A stretch of DNA of 64,000 nucleotides from the NCBI RefSeq assembly GCF_003387075.1, contig NZ_QUMQ01000001.1, forward strand, positions 8,308,001 through 8,372,000, given 5' to 3'. This document shows positions 23,850 through 32,959 of the stretch, piece after piece. The translations under genes and the position numbers were made by a program. The DNA comes from Asanoa ferruginea. Lineage in GTDB: Bacteria > Actinomycetota > Actinomycetes > Mycobacteriales > Micromonosporaceae. Every line of letters begins with the position of its first letter. Positions within the stretch are counted from its first letter, which is position 1. Below the pieces are notes generated by a model. The model was not told the DNA's origin. It did not search any database and saw only the letters and a program-made list of their open reading frames with translations.

Positions 23850-25355
23850 ATGACCGTGCTGACCCGACGGCGCCTGCTGCGCCGGGCCGCGCTCTCGGCC
23901 ACCGCCGCGACCGCCGCACGAGCGTCCCTGTCGGCAGCAGCGAGACCGGCCGCCGCGTCCGCCATCTCAGCGGCGTCCCTGCTCGCCGCCGCCTGCGACC
24001 CGGACTCACCCGACGCCGATCCGAACCCGGAACGCCGGCTCGGGCTGCGCTTCCCGGACGGCTTCCGCTGGGGCGCCGCGACGTCCGCGTACCAGATAGA
24101 AGGTGCCGCCAAGGAAGACGGCCGCGGCGCGTCCATCTGGGACACGTTCAGTCACACGCCCGGCCGCACCCGCAACGGCGACACCGGCGACGTCGCGGCC
24201 GACCACTACCACCGCTGGGCCAGCGACCTCGACCTGATGAAGGACCTGGGCCTGCGCACCTACCGGTTCAGCATCTCCTGGCCGCGGGTGCAGGCCGACG
24301 GCACCGGCAAGGCCAACCAGCGCGGGCTCGACTTCTACCGCCGGCTGGTCGACGGCCTGCGGGACCGCGACATCGAGCCGATGGCGACGCTGTTCCACTG
24401 GGACCTGCCGCAGGCGCTGCAAGACCTCGGCGGCTGGGAGAACCGTGACGTCGCCTACCGGTTCGCCGACTACGCCGCGGCGGTGTTCGAGGCCCTCGGT
24501 GCCGCGGTGCCCGACTGGCTGACCATCAACGAGCCGAAGACCGTGGTGCAGAACGGCTACCTCGGCGGCCACCACGCGCCGGGGCTGCGCGACCCGTCCG
24601 CCGCCTACCTGGTCGCGCACCACCTGCAACTCGCGCACGGGCTCGCGGTCCAGGCGCTGCGGTCAACCACCGACGCGCGGATCGGGCCGGCGCTCAACCT
24701 GCACCCCTGCTACCCGGTCGACGACAGCGCCGAGACCGCCACCGCGACCCGGCTCTACGACGGCTACGAGAACCGCCTCTACCTCGACTCGATCTTCAAG
24801 GGCGCCTACCCGCAGGACGTGCTCGACGACCTCGGGCCGGAGAGCCGGATGGTGCGCGGCATCCGCGACGGTGACCTCGACATCATCTCGGCGCCGGTCG
24901 ACCTGCTCGCCGTGCAGTACTACACGCCCTACTACGTCACCGGCGGCGGCGACACCGAAGTGCGCTGGCCGACCTCGGAGGCGAGTTGGCAGCAGATCTT
25001 CCCGGACGGGCTCTTCGACATGCTGACCCGGATCACCCGCGACTACGGCCGGGTCCCGCTGACCATCACGGAGAACGGCCTGCCCTGCCCGGACGAGTTG
25101 GGCTCCGACGGCGCGGTCGACGACCCGGGCCGGGTCGAGTTCCTGCGCGACCACTTCGCGGCGGCACACCGCGCGATCGAGGCCGGCGTGCCGCTGGAGA
25201 GCTACCACGTGTGGTCACTGATGGACAACTTCGAATGGGCCGAGGGGTACGAGCAGCGCTGGGGACTGGTCTACGTGGACTACCCGACGCAGCGCCGCAT
25301 CCCCAAGCGCAGCGCCCGCTGGTATGAAGGGGTAATCCGCGAGAACACCGTCTAA
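23850..25355 (+). CDS. GH1 beta-glucosidase with N-terminal export signal
   Basis: 501 aa; GAGGAGAC precedes the ATG. The first 55 residues are unusual for GH1: Arg-rich (RRRLLRR) then Ala-rich with LLAAAC at the end, which reads as a twin-arginine-like or lipoprotein signal (Cys about residue 50), so the enzyme is probably exported and possibly lipid-anchored. The catalytic barrel follows: FRWGAATSAYQIEGA, acid/base Glu228 in TINEPK and nucleophile Glu408 in ITENG. It hydrolyses cellobiose to glucose, completing the pathway begun by the GH48 enzyme. Most actinomycete GH1 enzymes are cytoplasmic, so the signal is noteworthy. Convergent with the roadblock gene, overlapping by 4 bp. Confidence 0.93.
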   Translation: MTVLTRRRLLRRAALSATAATAARASLSAAARPAAASAISAASLLAAACDPDSPDADPNPERRLGLRFPDGFRWGAATSAYQIEGAAKEDGRGASIWDTFSHTPGRTRNGDTGDVAADHYHRWASDLDLMKDLGLRTYRFSISWPRVQADGTGKANQRGLDFYRRLVDGLRDRDIEPMATLFHWDLPQALQDLGGWENRDVAYRFADYAAAVFEALGAAVPDWLTINEPKTVVQNGYLGGHHAPGLRDPSAAYLVAHHLQLAHGLAVQALRSTTDARIGPALNLHPCYPVDDSAETATATRLYDGYENRLYLDSIFKGAYPQDVLDDLGPESRMVRGIRDGDLDIISAPVDLLAVQYYTPYYVTGGGDTEVRWPTSEASWQQIFPDGLFDMLTRITRDYGRVPLTITENGLPCPDELGSDGAVDDPGRVEFLRDHFAAAHRAIEAGVPLESYHVWSLMDNFEWAEGYEQRWGLVYVDYPTQRRIPKRSARWYEGVIRENTV

Positions 25356-25774
25356 CGCGGGAGTGCCTGCTGGAGTTCGGCCCGCAGTGCCGGGGTGAGC
25401 ATCTCCCCGGCCTGCTTGGCCAGCCGCGCCATCTCGTAGCCGACCACACCGATGTCGGCGTCGGAACCGGCGAGGGTGGCCAGGATCGAGCCGTCGCGGA
25501 TGTGCATCACCAGGAAATAGCCGCGGCCCATCTCGACGACCGTCTGCTTCACGTAGTCGTTGTCGAACATCTGGGCCGCGCCGCTGGTGATGCTCATGAC
25601 GCCCGAGGTGACGGCGGCCAGCTTGTCGGCGTGGTCTCGCGGCAGGTGGTCGGATACCGCGATCAGCAGGCCGTCGGAGGACACCACGATCGCGTGCGAG
25701 ACGCCCGGGACCCGCTGGGCGAAGCCGCTGACCAGCCAGCTCAGGTCGCGTGCCTCGCGGCTGAGCGTCGTCAT
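25352..25774 (-). CDS. Roadblock/LC7-domain protein (CvnB/MglB-like)
   Basis: 140 aa. The Roadblock/LC7 fold is clear (DLSWLVSGFAQRVPGVSHAIVVSSDGLLIAVSD, then a Gly-rich strand GRGYFLVMHI). In conservons this protein follows the kinase and precedes a DUF742 protein and a small GTPase. Here it overlaps the kinase stop by 4 bp, so the pair is coupled, but the other two partners are absent. Confidence 0.9.
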   Translation of the reverse strand: MTTLSREARDLSWLVSGFAQRVPGVSHAIVVSSDGLLIAVSDHLPRDHADKLAAVTSGVMSITSGAAQMFDNDYVKQTVVEMGRGYFLVMHIRDGSILATLAGSDADIGVVGYEMARLAKQAGEMLTPALRAELQQALPR

Positions 25775-28413
25775 CGTTGCTCCCGTTCTCCGCGCCACTG
25801 CGGCGCGCTCGTCTGGTCGTGCGGATCCTCGGCCTCGGCGCGCCGGACGCCGCCGTAGAACCGGTTGAGGAGGCTGCTCACCGCGTCGGGGTCGGCGTCG
25901 ACGCGGGGAGCGGCAACCGGCGCGGCACCGTTGCCGCCCGGGAGCTGAGCCATCGGGACCCGCAGGGGCAGGCCGGCAGGGCCCACTCCCCCGGTCACCG
26001 GTGTCGCGGGCGGGGCGCCCACGGTTGCCGCGACGGGCGCCGGCGCGCCCGTGCTGGTGAACCAGGAAACCTCGCCGTCGGGGACGGCCGGCGGGGGGAC
26101 AGCCGGCGCCGGCACGGCGGGTGCCGGCACCGCCGGCGCGGGCACACCCGAGGCCGGTGCCGGGTAGGGCCGGGCCGGGCTGGGCTCGATCGGCAGCGGG
26201 ATCGCCGGTGCGGCGACCGCGGGCACGCCGACCACGGGCGCGGCGACGGCCGGCATGCCGGCGCCCGGCGTGGACATCGTGAGGGCGCCGACCGCGGCGC
26301 CTGGCATCAGCGGACCACCGGCCCGCGGCGCCGGCTGGAGCGACGGCGCCGCGCCCGAGACCGCCGCGACCGCGGCCAGCATCGGCCGGGCCGGCCGGTA
26401 GGGCAGCTCGGCGTGCTCGTGCGCGAGGAGGTTTGCCGGCAACCGGACCAGGGCGATCACGCCCCCGCTGCGGCCGGACCGCAACTCGACCCGGATGCCG
26501 TGCCGGGCCGCGAGGTGGCTGACCACGAACAGGCCCATCCGCTCCGACGCCGCGACGTCGGCCGTCGGCGGCGCGGCGAGCGTGTCGTTGGCCTCCCGCA
26601 GGCCCGCCTCCGACATGCCCAGACCGTCGTCGGCGATCTCGATGACCGTTCCGACCCGGGCGCCGCCGTGCGCGAACACGTGCACCGTGGTCGTCGGCGG
26701 CGAGAACACGGTGGCGTTCTCCAGCAGTTCGGCCAGCAGGTGCACCAGGTCGCCGACGGCGTGCCCGAGCACGTACACCGGGTCGATCGCGTCGTGCCGG
26801 ACCCGCGGGTAGGACTCGATCTCGGCGACCGCGGCGAGCACGACGGCGGGCAGCGCGACCGGGTCGCTCCACCGCCGCGACGACTCGATGCCCGCGAGCA
26901 CCAGCAGGCTGTCGTCGTTGCGGCGCATGCGGGCCGCGAGATGGTCGAGCTTGAAGAGGTTGTCGAGCTGCTCCGGGTCGCTCTCCTCGCGCTCCAGCTC
27001 GTCGAGCAGCTCGAGCTGCCGCTCGACCAGCACCTGGCTGCGCCGCGCCAGGTTGACGAACATCGCGTTGACGGTGCGCCGCATGGTGGCCTGCTCGACG
27101 CCGACCGCGATGGCGCTGTGGTGCACGGCGACGAACGCCTCGGCCACCTCGCCGATCTCGTCGATCGACCGGACCGGCGTGGGCCAGACGTCGATCCGGG
27201 GCACGGTGGGGCCCATCGCCCGCAACCGTTCGAGCGCGTCGGGCAGCTGCACCTGGGCGACCTGGAGGGCGTGCGTGCGCAGGGTGCGCAGCGAGCGCGC
27301 GATCGACCGGCCGACCACGATCGACGTCAGCACCGCGATCACCAGGACCAGCAGGATGCCGCCGGCGACCAGCAGGCTGTCGCGCAGCTGGGTGTTGCTG
27401 CGGTCGCGGGCGGCCCGGTCGGCGTCGGCCGCGACCCGCTGCTCCACCTTGCGCAGTTGCTCGGCCCGGTTCTGGCTGGCCGCCCACCATTCCTCGGCGC
27501 CCAGCACCTGTGGCGCCCGAGCTGTGCCGAAGGTCTGCTCCTCGAGCCGGGTGGCCTCGACGAACTGCGGCAGGGCGGAGGTGTCGTCGTAGAGCGTGAC
27601 CTGATCGGGCGTGGCCGCGAGCCGGAAGTCGGCCAGCGCCGCGAGCTGTTGGGCGCGCAGGTCGGAGAGGGTCACCAGGTCGTCGGGGCCGTAGCCGCCG
27701 GCCACCGCCGCGGCGAAGATCCGGGCCCGGACCTTGGAGCCCAGCTCCTTGACCCGGGCGAGCTGCACCGAGCGCAGCACCGCCTGGGAGAGCTCGGGAT
27801 GGTCGGCGCCCGGCGACGGCTCGGCCAGCAGCGTGAGCAACGCGTCGACCAGCCGGGTGTAGGTGTCGAACACGGTCTGCGGCGTCGCGCTGCCGGTGGC
27901 CGCGGTGCGCAGCGTCGGCAACTGGTCGATCAGCTCGACCGTGCGGCCGTAGGCGACCTGCCAGGAGACATCGCCGCCGACGGTGGGGTCGGCCGCGGCG
28001 CGGAACTTCGTCGCGGCGGCGTCGACAGCGTCTTCATAGGGGCGCAGCACGTTGGTGAGCCGGCCGAAGTCGGGACGGCCGGTCGCGTCGCCCGGTGCGG
28101 CCAACTCGCCGGCGGTGCGGTCACGCTCCTGCTGGACGGCGTCGACGAGGCCGCCGATCTCGTCGGCGACGCCCACTTCGGCGGAGAACTGGCCCAGCGT
28201 GTTGGCCTGGGTGAACAGGGCGCGCGCCTGGAAGCCGGCGAGCAGCAGGAACGCCAGCGACGGGACGATGAGGACGGCGGTCAGCTTGGTGCGGATGCGC
28301 CAGTCGCGCAGGCGGTAGCGGTTGTTCCGGCGATGCGGCGACACCCGCACATCGCCCTGCGGCCGGCGATGGTGCGGCACGGCGCCGTTCGGCTGCCCGG
28401 TCGCTCCTGCCAC
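25771..28413 (-). CDS. NIT/HAMP sensor kinase-like protein (CvnA type)
   Basis: 880 aa, GTG start with AGGAGG 5 nt upstream. TM1 44-61, an extracytoplasmic NIT-like (nitrate/nitrite-sensing) helical region, TM2 346-368, HAMP, then a helical segment with KLDHLAARMRR in place of a canonical H-box and a HATPase_c domain (LLENATVFSPP, DDGLGMS, GLFVVSHLAARHG). The last 200 residues are Pro/Ala/Val-rich and disordered, with PAPAVPAPAV repeats. CvnA proteins bind ATP and work with roadblock, DUF742 and GTPase partners rather than a response regulator. Confidence 0.9.
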   Translation of the reverse strand: MAGATGQPNGAVPHHRRPQGDVRVSPHRRNNRYRLRDWRIRTKLTAVLIVPSLAFLLLAGFQARALFTQANTLGQFSAEVGVADEIGGLVDAVQQERDRTAGELAAPGDATGRPDFGRLTNVLRPYEDAVDAAATKFRAAADPTVGGDVSWQVAYGRTVELIDQLPTLRTAATGSATPQTVFDTYTRLVDALLTLLAEPSPGADHPELSQAVLRSVQLARVKELGSKVRARIFAAAVAGGYGPDDLVTLSDLRAQQLAALADFRLAATPDQVTLYDDTSALPQFVEATRLEEQTFGTARAPQVLGAEEWWAASQNRAEQLRKVEQRVAADADRAARDRSNTQLRDSLLVAGGILLVLVIAVLTSIVVGRSIARSLRTLRTHALQVAQVQLPDALERLRAMGPTVPRIDVWPTPVRSIDEIGEVAEAFVAVHHSAIAVGVEQATMRRTVNAMFVNLARRSQVLVERQLELLDELEREESDPEQLDNLFKLDHLAARMRRNDDSLLVLAGIESSRRWSDPVALPAVVLAAVAEIESYPRVRHDAIDPVYVLGHAVGDLVHLLAELLENATVFSPPTTTVHVFAHGGARVGTVIEIADDGLGMSEAGLREANDTLAAPPTADVAASERMGLFVVSHLAARHGIRVELRSGRSGGVIALVRLPANLLAHEHAELPYRPARPMLAAVAAVSGAAPSLQPAPRAGGPLMPGAAVGALTMSTPGAGMPAVAAPVVGVPAVAAPAIPLPIEPSPARPYPAPASGVPAPAVPAPAVPAPAVPPPAVPDGEVSWFTSTGAPAPVAATVGAPPATPVTGGVGPAGLPLRVPMAQLPGGNGAAPVAAPRVDADPDAVSSLLNRFYGGVRRAEAEDPHDQTSAPQWRGEREQR

Positions 28414-28612
28414 CCATTCCTCCTAGTCGCCCCGGCGCCGGCCACACCGGGAAACCCGTTCATCCAACCAGGCGTGGCAGCGCCGCGCACGCGGGCAACC
28501 GCCCAGTGTGGTCACGCTGAACGCGAGGTGGAGGGAGCAGCCGCCCGTCCGGCGCAGGTGCCTCGTCCGTCCGGTTGAGCCATCCTCGCAGAGTGATCGT
28601 GGCGCGGTCGAG

Positions 28613-29953
28613 TCACCCGGGAGTCTGGTCCGCCCGGCCGAGGGCGACCAGCGCGGCGCCGGAGCAGCCCACCTCCGGGTCGTCGACGTGTGCCACCTCG
28701 CGCGGCGCGAGGGTCGACTCGAACGCCCGCCGCCACCACGGTGAGGCGGCGATCGCGCCACCCCCGAGGGTGACCGCGACCGGGTGGTCGACGGTGGACT
28801 CGATGACCTGGAGGTCGGCGTGCACCATCGTGCAGACGCCTTCCATCAGCCCGGCGAACATCTCGACCGCGGTGGTGCCGAAGCCGAGGTGGCGCAGCTC
28901 GCCGGAGCCGGCCGGAGCCGTGCCCGGTGGCCGGTCGCCGCCCAGCCGCGGGTCGGCGCGTACCCCGGAAAAGGGTGTGATGCCCGCGAGCTTCTGCTCG
29001 AGCTCGGGCCCATCCGGCAGCCGCAGCTCGCGCCGGGCCCAGGCGAAGAGGTTGCCGCCGGCCGAGTAGGCGGCCCCGGTCACCACCCGGTGGTCGTCGA
29101 CCCGGTAGCGCCAGAGCCGGTGCGGCAGCGGCGGCAGGGCGGCGCCGCGCGGCGCGGGCTGGACCAGGCGGACCGCGGCCGAGGTGCCGACGGTGACCGC
29201 GGCCCGGCTCTCGTCGACACAGCCCGAACCGATGTTGGACGCCGCGCCGTCGCCGATCGCCGGTGACCAGAGCGCGCCGGCGAGCTGCGGCCAGCGGCGG
29301 GCGTATTCGGCGCAGAGCCGGCCCTGCCAGCCGAGCGGGGCCAACTCCGGCAGGTGGCTGGTGGAAACGCCGGCGATGTCGAGCGCCTCGGGGTCCCACT
29401 CCATCGTCGCCAGGTCGAGCATCCCGGTGCCGGAGGCCTGCGACACCGACATCGGCGCCGCGCCGAGCAACTCGGTGAGGATGTATTCGACCAGGCCGGT
29501 GTAGCGGGCCGGGGCCAGCCCGGAGCCGCGCAGCCAGGGCAGCTTGACGGTCCAGTAGAACCGGTGCCACCAGGCCCCGGTGCGCTGGTGGAAGGCCTCC
29601 GGGTCGAGCGGGCCGGTGGCGCCGTCGGGTGGCGCCGGCCGGGTGTCGAGCCAGGTGATCACCGGGCTGAGCGGGCGGCCGGCGGCGTCGATCGGCAGCA
29701 CCGAGTGCCACTGTGCCGAAGCGGCGACCAGGCCGATGTCGTCGAGGTGGCCGGCCTTGGCCAGCTCGTCGATGCAGGCGATCAGGGCGGCCAGGTATTC
29801 GTCGGCGTCCAGCGTCGCGGTGCCGCTGTCGTCGGCGGCGATCGACAGGTCGAACCCGCGCCGGGCCAGCGCCTCCGGGCGGGCCCGAACCCGGTCGTCG
29901 AAGACCATCGCGCGCACCGAAGAGGTGCCCAGGTCAAGGGCTAGAACGTTCAT
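28613..29953 (-). CDS. FGGY-family carbohydrate kinase (gluconokinase/xylulokinase type)
   Basis: 446 aa from the ATG of MNVLALDLGTSSVRA, which is the family's phosphate-binding start; an upstream extension would precede it with Arg-rich noise. VASAQWHSVLPID and SPVITWLDTR match substrate-loop positions; IGDGAASNIGSG and VTVGTSAAVR are the second phosphate loop; VTLGGGAIAASPWW and EVGCSGAALVALG close the ATPase fold. It phosphorylates a sugar or sugar acid; gluconate is a fair guess but not proven. Single gene, divergent from the trp leader. Confidence 0.85.
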   Translation of the reverse strand: MNVLALDLGTSSVRAMVFDDRVRARPEALARRGFDLSIAADDSGTATLDADEYLAALIACIDELAKAGHLDDIGLVAASAQWHSVLPIDAAGRPLSPVITWLDTRPAPPDGATGPLDPEAFHQRTGAWWHRFYWTVKLPWLRGSGLAPARYTGLVEYILTELLGAAPMSVSQASGTGMLDLATMEWDPEALDIAGVSTSHLPELAPLGWQGRLCAEYARRWPQLAGALWSPAIGDGAASNIGSGCVDESRAAVTVGTSAAVRLVQPAPRGAALPPLPHRLWRYRVDDHRVVTGAAYSAGGNLFAWARRELRLPDGPELEQKLAGITPFSGVRADPRLGGDRPPGTAPAGSGELRHLGFGTTAVEMFAGLMEGVCTMVHADLQVIESTVDHPVAVTLGGGAIAASPWWRRAFESTLAPREVAHVDDPEVGCSGAALVALGRADQTPG

Positions 29954-30017
29954 CGCCCGCCACGGTACCCCGCGCGGCCTCTTCCGAACCCGGCGCGCAG
30001 CGGGTAGCTTCCTGGCC

Positions 30018-30077
30018 ATGCACGCGCGATTGAGCATGTGGTGGCCCGCCGACCCGGCGGCCCACTTCCGCGCGTAA
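30018..30077 (+). CDS. trpL: trp leader peptide
   Basis: Nineteen codons from ATG 30018 to TAA 30075-30077, with two consecutive Trp codons (TGG TGG, 30039-30044) and the later run ADPAAH. The position (82 bp before the anthranilate synthase start), the tandem Trp and the overlapping alternative stems identify it as the sensor of an attenuator. It is too short for normal gene finding. Confidence 0.85.
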   Translation: MHARLSMWWPADPAAHFRA

Positions 30078-30106
30078 CCATCGACGCGGCCGCCCTCGAG
30101 GCGGCC
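30043..30106 (+). promoter_or_regulatory. trp transcription attenuator (segments 1-4)
   Basis: Segment 1 is 30043-30050 (GGCCCGCC, starting in the second Trp codon), segment 2 is 30056-30062 (GGCGGCC), segment 3 is 30088-30094 (GGCCGCC) and segment 4 is 30100-30106 (GGCGGCC). Pairs 1:2, 2:3 and 3:4 are mutually exclusive, and 2 and 4 are identical, competing for 3. With Trp-tRNA scarce, a ribosome stalled on the Trp codons covers segment 1, so 2:3 forms and transcription continues; with Trp plentiful, 3:4 terminates. No U-run follows 3:4. Confidence 0.82.
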
Positions 30107-30158
30107 CGCTCATCCGGTTTCCGCTCGACGGCACCCGCCCAGAGCCCGAGGAAACCGC

Positions 30159-31982
30159 ATGCTGCTCGATCTTTCCGCCCCGTTCGCCCTGATCCGCCGC
30201 GAGGGCGCCGACCACGTCGACGTCTACGCCGGGCCGGTCCGGTCCGTCGCCACGCTCGCCGAGCTCCCGATCCCGGCGCTGGCCGTGGTGCCCTACCGGC
30301 AGGTCGCCGAGCGCGGCTTCGACGCCGTCGACGACGGCGTACCCCTGGAGTTCCTGTCGATCGAGACGCACGACCGCGTGCCGCTGGCGGACGCCGTCGC
30401 GGCCCTGCCGGACGCGCCGGTCCGCACCCGAGGCCCCCGTGGCTTCGACGTCAGCGACGACGACTACGCGGCGACCGTGTCCCGGGTGCTCGCCGACGAG
30501 ATCGGCCGCGGGGAGGGCGCCAACTTCGTGATCCACCGCGCGCACACCGCCCAGGTCGACGGCTCCCCGGTGGCCGCGGCGCTGGCCGCCTACCGCCGGC
30601 TGCTGCTCGACGAGCGGGGCGCCTACTGGACGTTCGTCGTGCACACCGGCGCGCGGACGATTGTCGGCGCCTCGCCGGAGCGGCACGTCTCGGTCGAGGA
30701 CGGGCTGGTGATGATGAACCCGATCTCCGGGACCCACCGGCACGGCTCGGGCGTCGACCTGTTGGAGTTCCTCGCCGACCCGAAGGAGATCGACGAGCTC
30801 TACATGGTGCTCGACGAGGAGCTCAAGATGATGGCCACCGTCGCGGAGACCGGCGGCCAGGTGGTCGGGCCCTATCTCAAGGAGATGGCGCATCTCACGC
30901 ATACCGAGTATCTGCTCGCCGGCCGGTGCACCCGCGACGTGCGCGACGTGCTGCGCGAGACGATGTTCGCGCCGACCGTGACCGGGAGCCCGATCGAGAA
31001 CGCGTGCCGGGTGATCGCCCGGCACGAGCGGCGCGGCCGGCGCTACTACGCCGGGGTGCTGGCGCTGCTCGGGCACGACGCCGAGGGGCGGCAGACGCTG
31101 GACGCGCCGATCCTGATCCGCGCGGCGGAGATCACCGCCGACGGCGCGCTGCGGGTGCCGGTCGGCGCGACCCTGGTGCGGCACTCCACCACCGCCGGCG
31201 AGGTCGCCGAGACGCACGCCAAGGCGGCCGGGATCCTCAGCGCGCTCGGCCTGGTGCCCGGCTCGGGCGACCGGCCCAAGCCGGTCTCCCGCGTCGACGA
31301 CGAGCGGGTGCTGGCCGCCCTGGCCGCCCGCAACGACCACCTCGCGCGCTTCTGGCTCGACGCCCGCCCGGCACCCGATGCCCTGGTCGTGCCGGCGCTG
31401 GCCGGCCGCCGGGTGGTGGTGGTCGACGCGGAGGACACCTTCACCGGCATGCTCGCCCACCAACTGCGCGCGCTCGGCCTGCGGGTGTCGGTGCTCCCCT
31501 GGACCGCGCCGGCCTGGGGCGACGCCGACCTGGTGATCGCCGGTCCCGGCCCCGGCGACCCGACCGACCCGGCCTCGCCGAAGATGGCGGCGATGCGGGC
31601 CGTGGCCACCGCGCGGCTGGTCGACGGCCGCCCGCTGCTGGGCGTCTGCCTCGGCCACCAGATCCTCTCGTCGGTGCTCGGGCTCGGGATGCACCGGCGG
31701 CGCTCGCCCTACCAGGGTGTGCAGAAGGAGATCGACCTGTTCGGCACCCCGGCCCGGGTGGGTTTCTACTCGACGTTCACGCCGACCGCGCCGGCCGACG
31801 CACTGTCCACTCCCTACGGCCCGGTCGAGGTGGCCCGCTCCACGGACGGCGCGGTGCACGCCTTGCGCGGCCCACGCTTCGCCGGCGTGCAGTTCCATCC
31901 GGAGTCGGTGCTCAGCGAAGACGGTCTCGCGGCGCTGACCGCGCTGCTGCTGCACGTGCTGGCACCGGTCGCGTCCGCATAA
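30159..31982 (+). CDS. trpE: Fused anthranilate synthase (TrpE-TrpG)
   Basis: 607 aa. Residues 1-400 are the chorismate-binding TrpE-type domain (MNPISGTHRHG, DEELKMMATVAETGG, the end block RHSTTAGEVAETHAKAAGIL). Residues about 418-607 are a class I glutamine amidotransferase with Cys497 (GVCLGHQ), His580 and Glu582 (QFHPES). It makes anthranilate from chorismate and glutamine. The fused layout also occurs in PhzE (phenazine) enzymes, which the sequence alone resembles; the Trp attenuator immediately upstream and absence of phz genes favour tryptophan biosynthesis. Fused, attenuator-controlled anthranilate synthases are known in Streptomyces. Confidence 0.88.
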   Translation: MLLDLSAPFALIRREGADHVDVYAGPVRSVATLAELPIPALAVVPYRQVAERGFDAVDDGVPLEFLSIETHDRVPLADAVAALPDAPVRTRGPRGFDVSDDDYAATVSRVLADEIGRGEGANFVIHRAHTAQVDGSPVAAALAAYRRLLLDERGAYWTFVVHTGARTIVGASPERHVSVEDGLVMMNPISGTHRHGSGVDLLEFLADPKEIDELYMVLDEELKMMATVAETGGQVVGPYLKEMAHLTHTEYLLAGRCTRDVRDVLRETMFAPTVTGSPIENACRVIARHERRGRRYYAGVLALLGHDAEGRQTLDAPILIRAAEITADGALRVPVGATLVRHSTTAGEVAETHAKAAGILSALGLVPGSGDRPKPVSRVDDERVLAALAARNDHLARFWLDARPAPDALVVPALAGRRVVVVDAEDTFTGMLAHQLRALGLRVSVLPWTAPAWGDADLVIAGPGPGDPTDPASPKMAAMRAVATARLVDGRPLLGVCLGHQILSSVLGLGMHRRRSPYQGVQKEIDLFGTPARVGFYSTFTPTAPADALSTPYGPVEVARSTDGAVHALRGPRFAGVQFHPESVLSEDGLAALTALLLHVLAPVASA

Positions 31983-32012
31983 ACCCGGGCGTCCGGGGTA
32001 CGCCTTACGGCA

Positions 32013-32056
32013 CCGGTGGGTCGGGCGGGTCCGAGAGCCCCCGCCTGGCCCACCGG
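32013..32056 (+). terminator. Probable terminator of the anthranilate synthase gene
   Basis: CCGGTGGG (32013-32020) pairs with CCCACCGG (32049-32056), and inside it GGGCGGG pairs with CCCGCC, making a long interrupted stem 30 bp after the stop codon. Confidence 0.65.
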
Positions 32057-32140
32057 CTCGCCTGTCCGTCGACCGGTTGACAGCCCCGGTCCGTCGCCCG
32101 GTCGTCCCGCGCGACCCGCCGCGCGGCGAACCATCAAGAC

Positions 32141-32959
32141 ATGACAGACGACGCGGTACGGGTACGAGGGCTGCGCAAGTCCTATCGCGACACGACGGCG
32201 GTCGACGGGCTCGACCTGGACATCGCGCACGGTGAGGTGCGGGCCCTGCTCGGGCCCAACGGCGCCGGCAAGACCACCACGGTGGAGATCCTGGAAGGGC
32301 ACCGGTCGCGCGACGGCGGCTCGGTCTCGGTGCTCGGCGTCGACCCGGCGCGCGCCGGCATCGCCTGGCGGCGGGAGATCGGGATCGTGCTTCAGGAGAC
32401 CGCCGACGCCGCCGAGTTGACCGTGGCCGAGACGATCCGGCACGTCGCCCGCTACTTCCCGCGGCCGCGGTCGCTCGACGAGACCCTTGACCTGGTCGGG
32501 CTCGCCGAGAAACGCGACAGCCGGGTGCGGCGCCTCTCCGGCGGGCAGCGGCGGCGGCTCGACGTCGCGCTCGGCATCGTCGGCCGGCCCCGGCTGCTGT
32601 TCCTCGACGAGCCGACGACCGGCTTCGACCCGGTCGCGCGGCGGCAGTTCTGGTCGACGGTGCGCGGGCTGGACACCACGATCCTGCTCACCACCCACTA
32701 TCTCGACGAGGCGGCGGCGCTGGCCGACCGGGTCACCGTGATCGACGCCGGCCGGGTGCTCGCCGAGGGCGATCCGGCCACGCTCGGCGCGCGCGACCTC
32801 GCCACGGTCACCTGGCGCGACGGCCGGGAACGGACCGCCGACCCGGCGGCGCTGGTCGCCCGGCTCACCGCGGTCTACAGCGGTGCCGTGCCGGGACTGG
32901 AGATCACCCGGCCGTCGCTGGAAGACGTCTACCTCGACCTGATCGGAGCCGACCGATGA
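32141..32959 (+). CDS. ABC exporter ATP-binding protein
   Basis: 272 aa. Walker A GPNGAGKTTT, Q-loop VLQETAD, signature LSGGQRRRL, Walker B LLFLDEPTTGFD and the switch His in TTHYLDEAA are all intact. The C-terminal extension (LEDVYLDLIGA) is that of DrrA/CcmA-type exporters. The permease starts 4 bp before its stop. Together they form an ABC-2 type exporter for a drug, lipid or antibiotic. Confidence 0.94.
   Translation: MTDDAVRVRGLRKSYRDTTAVDGLDLDIAHGEVRALLGPNGAGKTTTVEILEGHRSRDGGSVSVLGVDPARAGIAWRREIGIVLQETADAAELTVAETIRHVARYFPRPRSLDETLDLVGLAEKRDSRVRRLSGGQRRRLDVALGIVGRPRLLFLDEPTTGFDPVARRQFWSTVRGLDTTILLTTHYLDEAAALADRVTVIDAGRVLAEGDPATLGARDLATVTWRDGRERTADPAALVARLTAVYSGAVPGLEITRPSLEDVYLDLIGADR

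Noticed and set aside
30159-31982. Phenazine (PhzE) synthase and a phenazine cluster
   Set aside because: No other phz-type genes nearby, and a Trp attenuator controls the gene.
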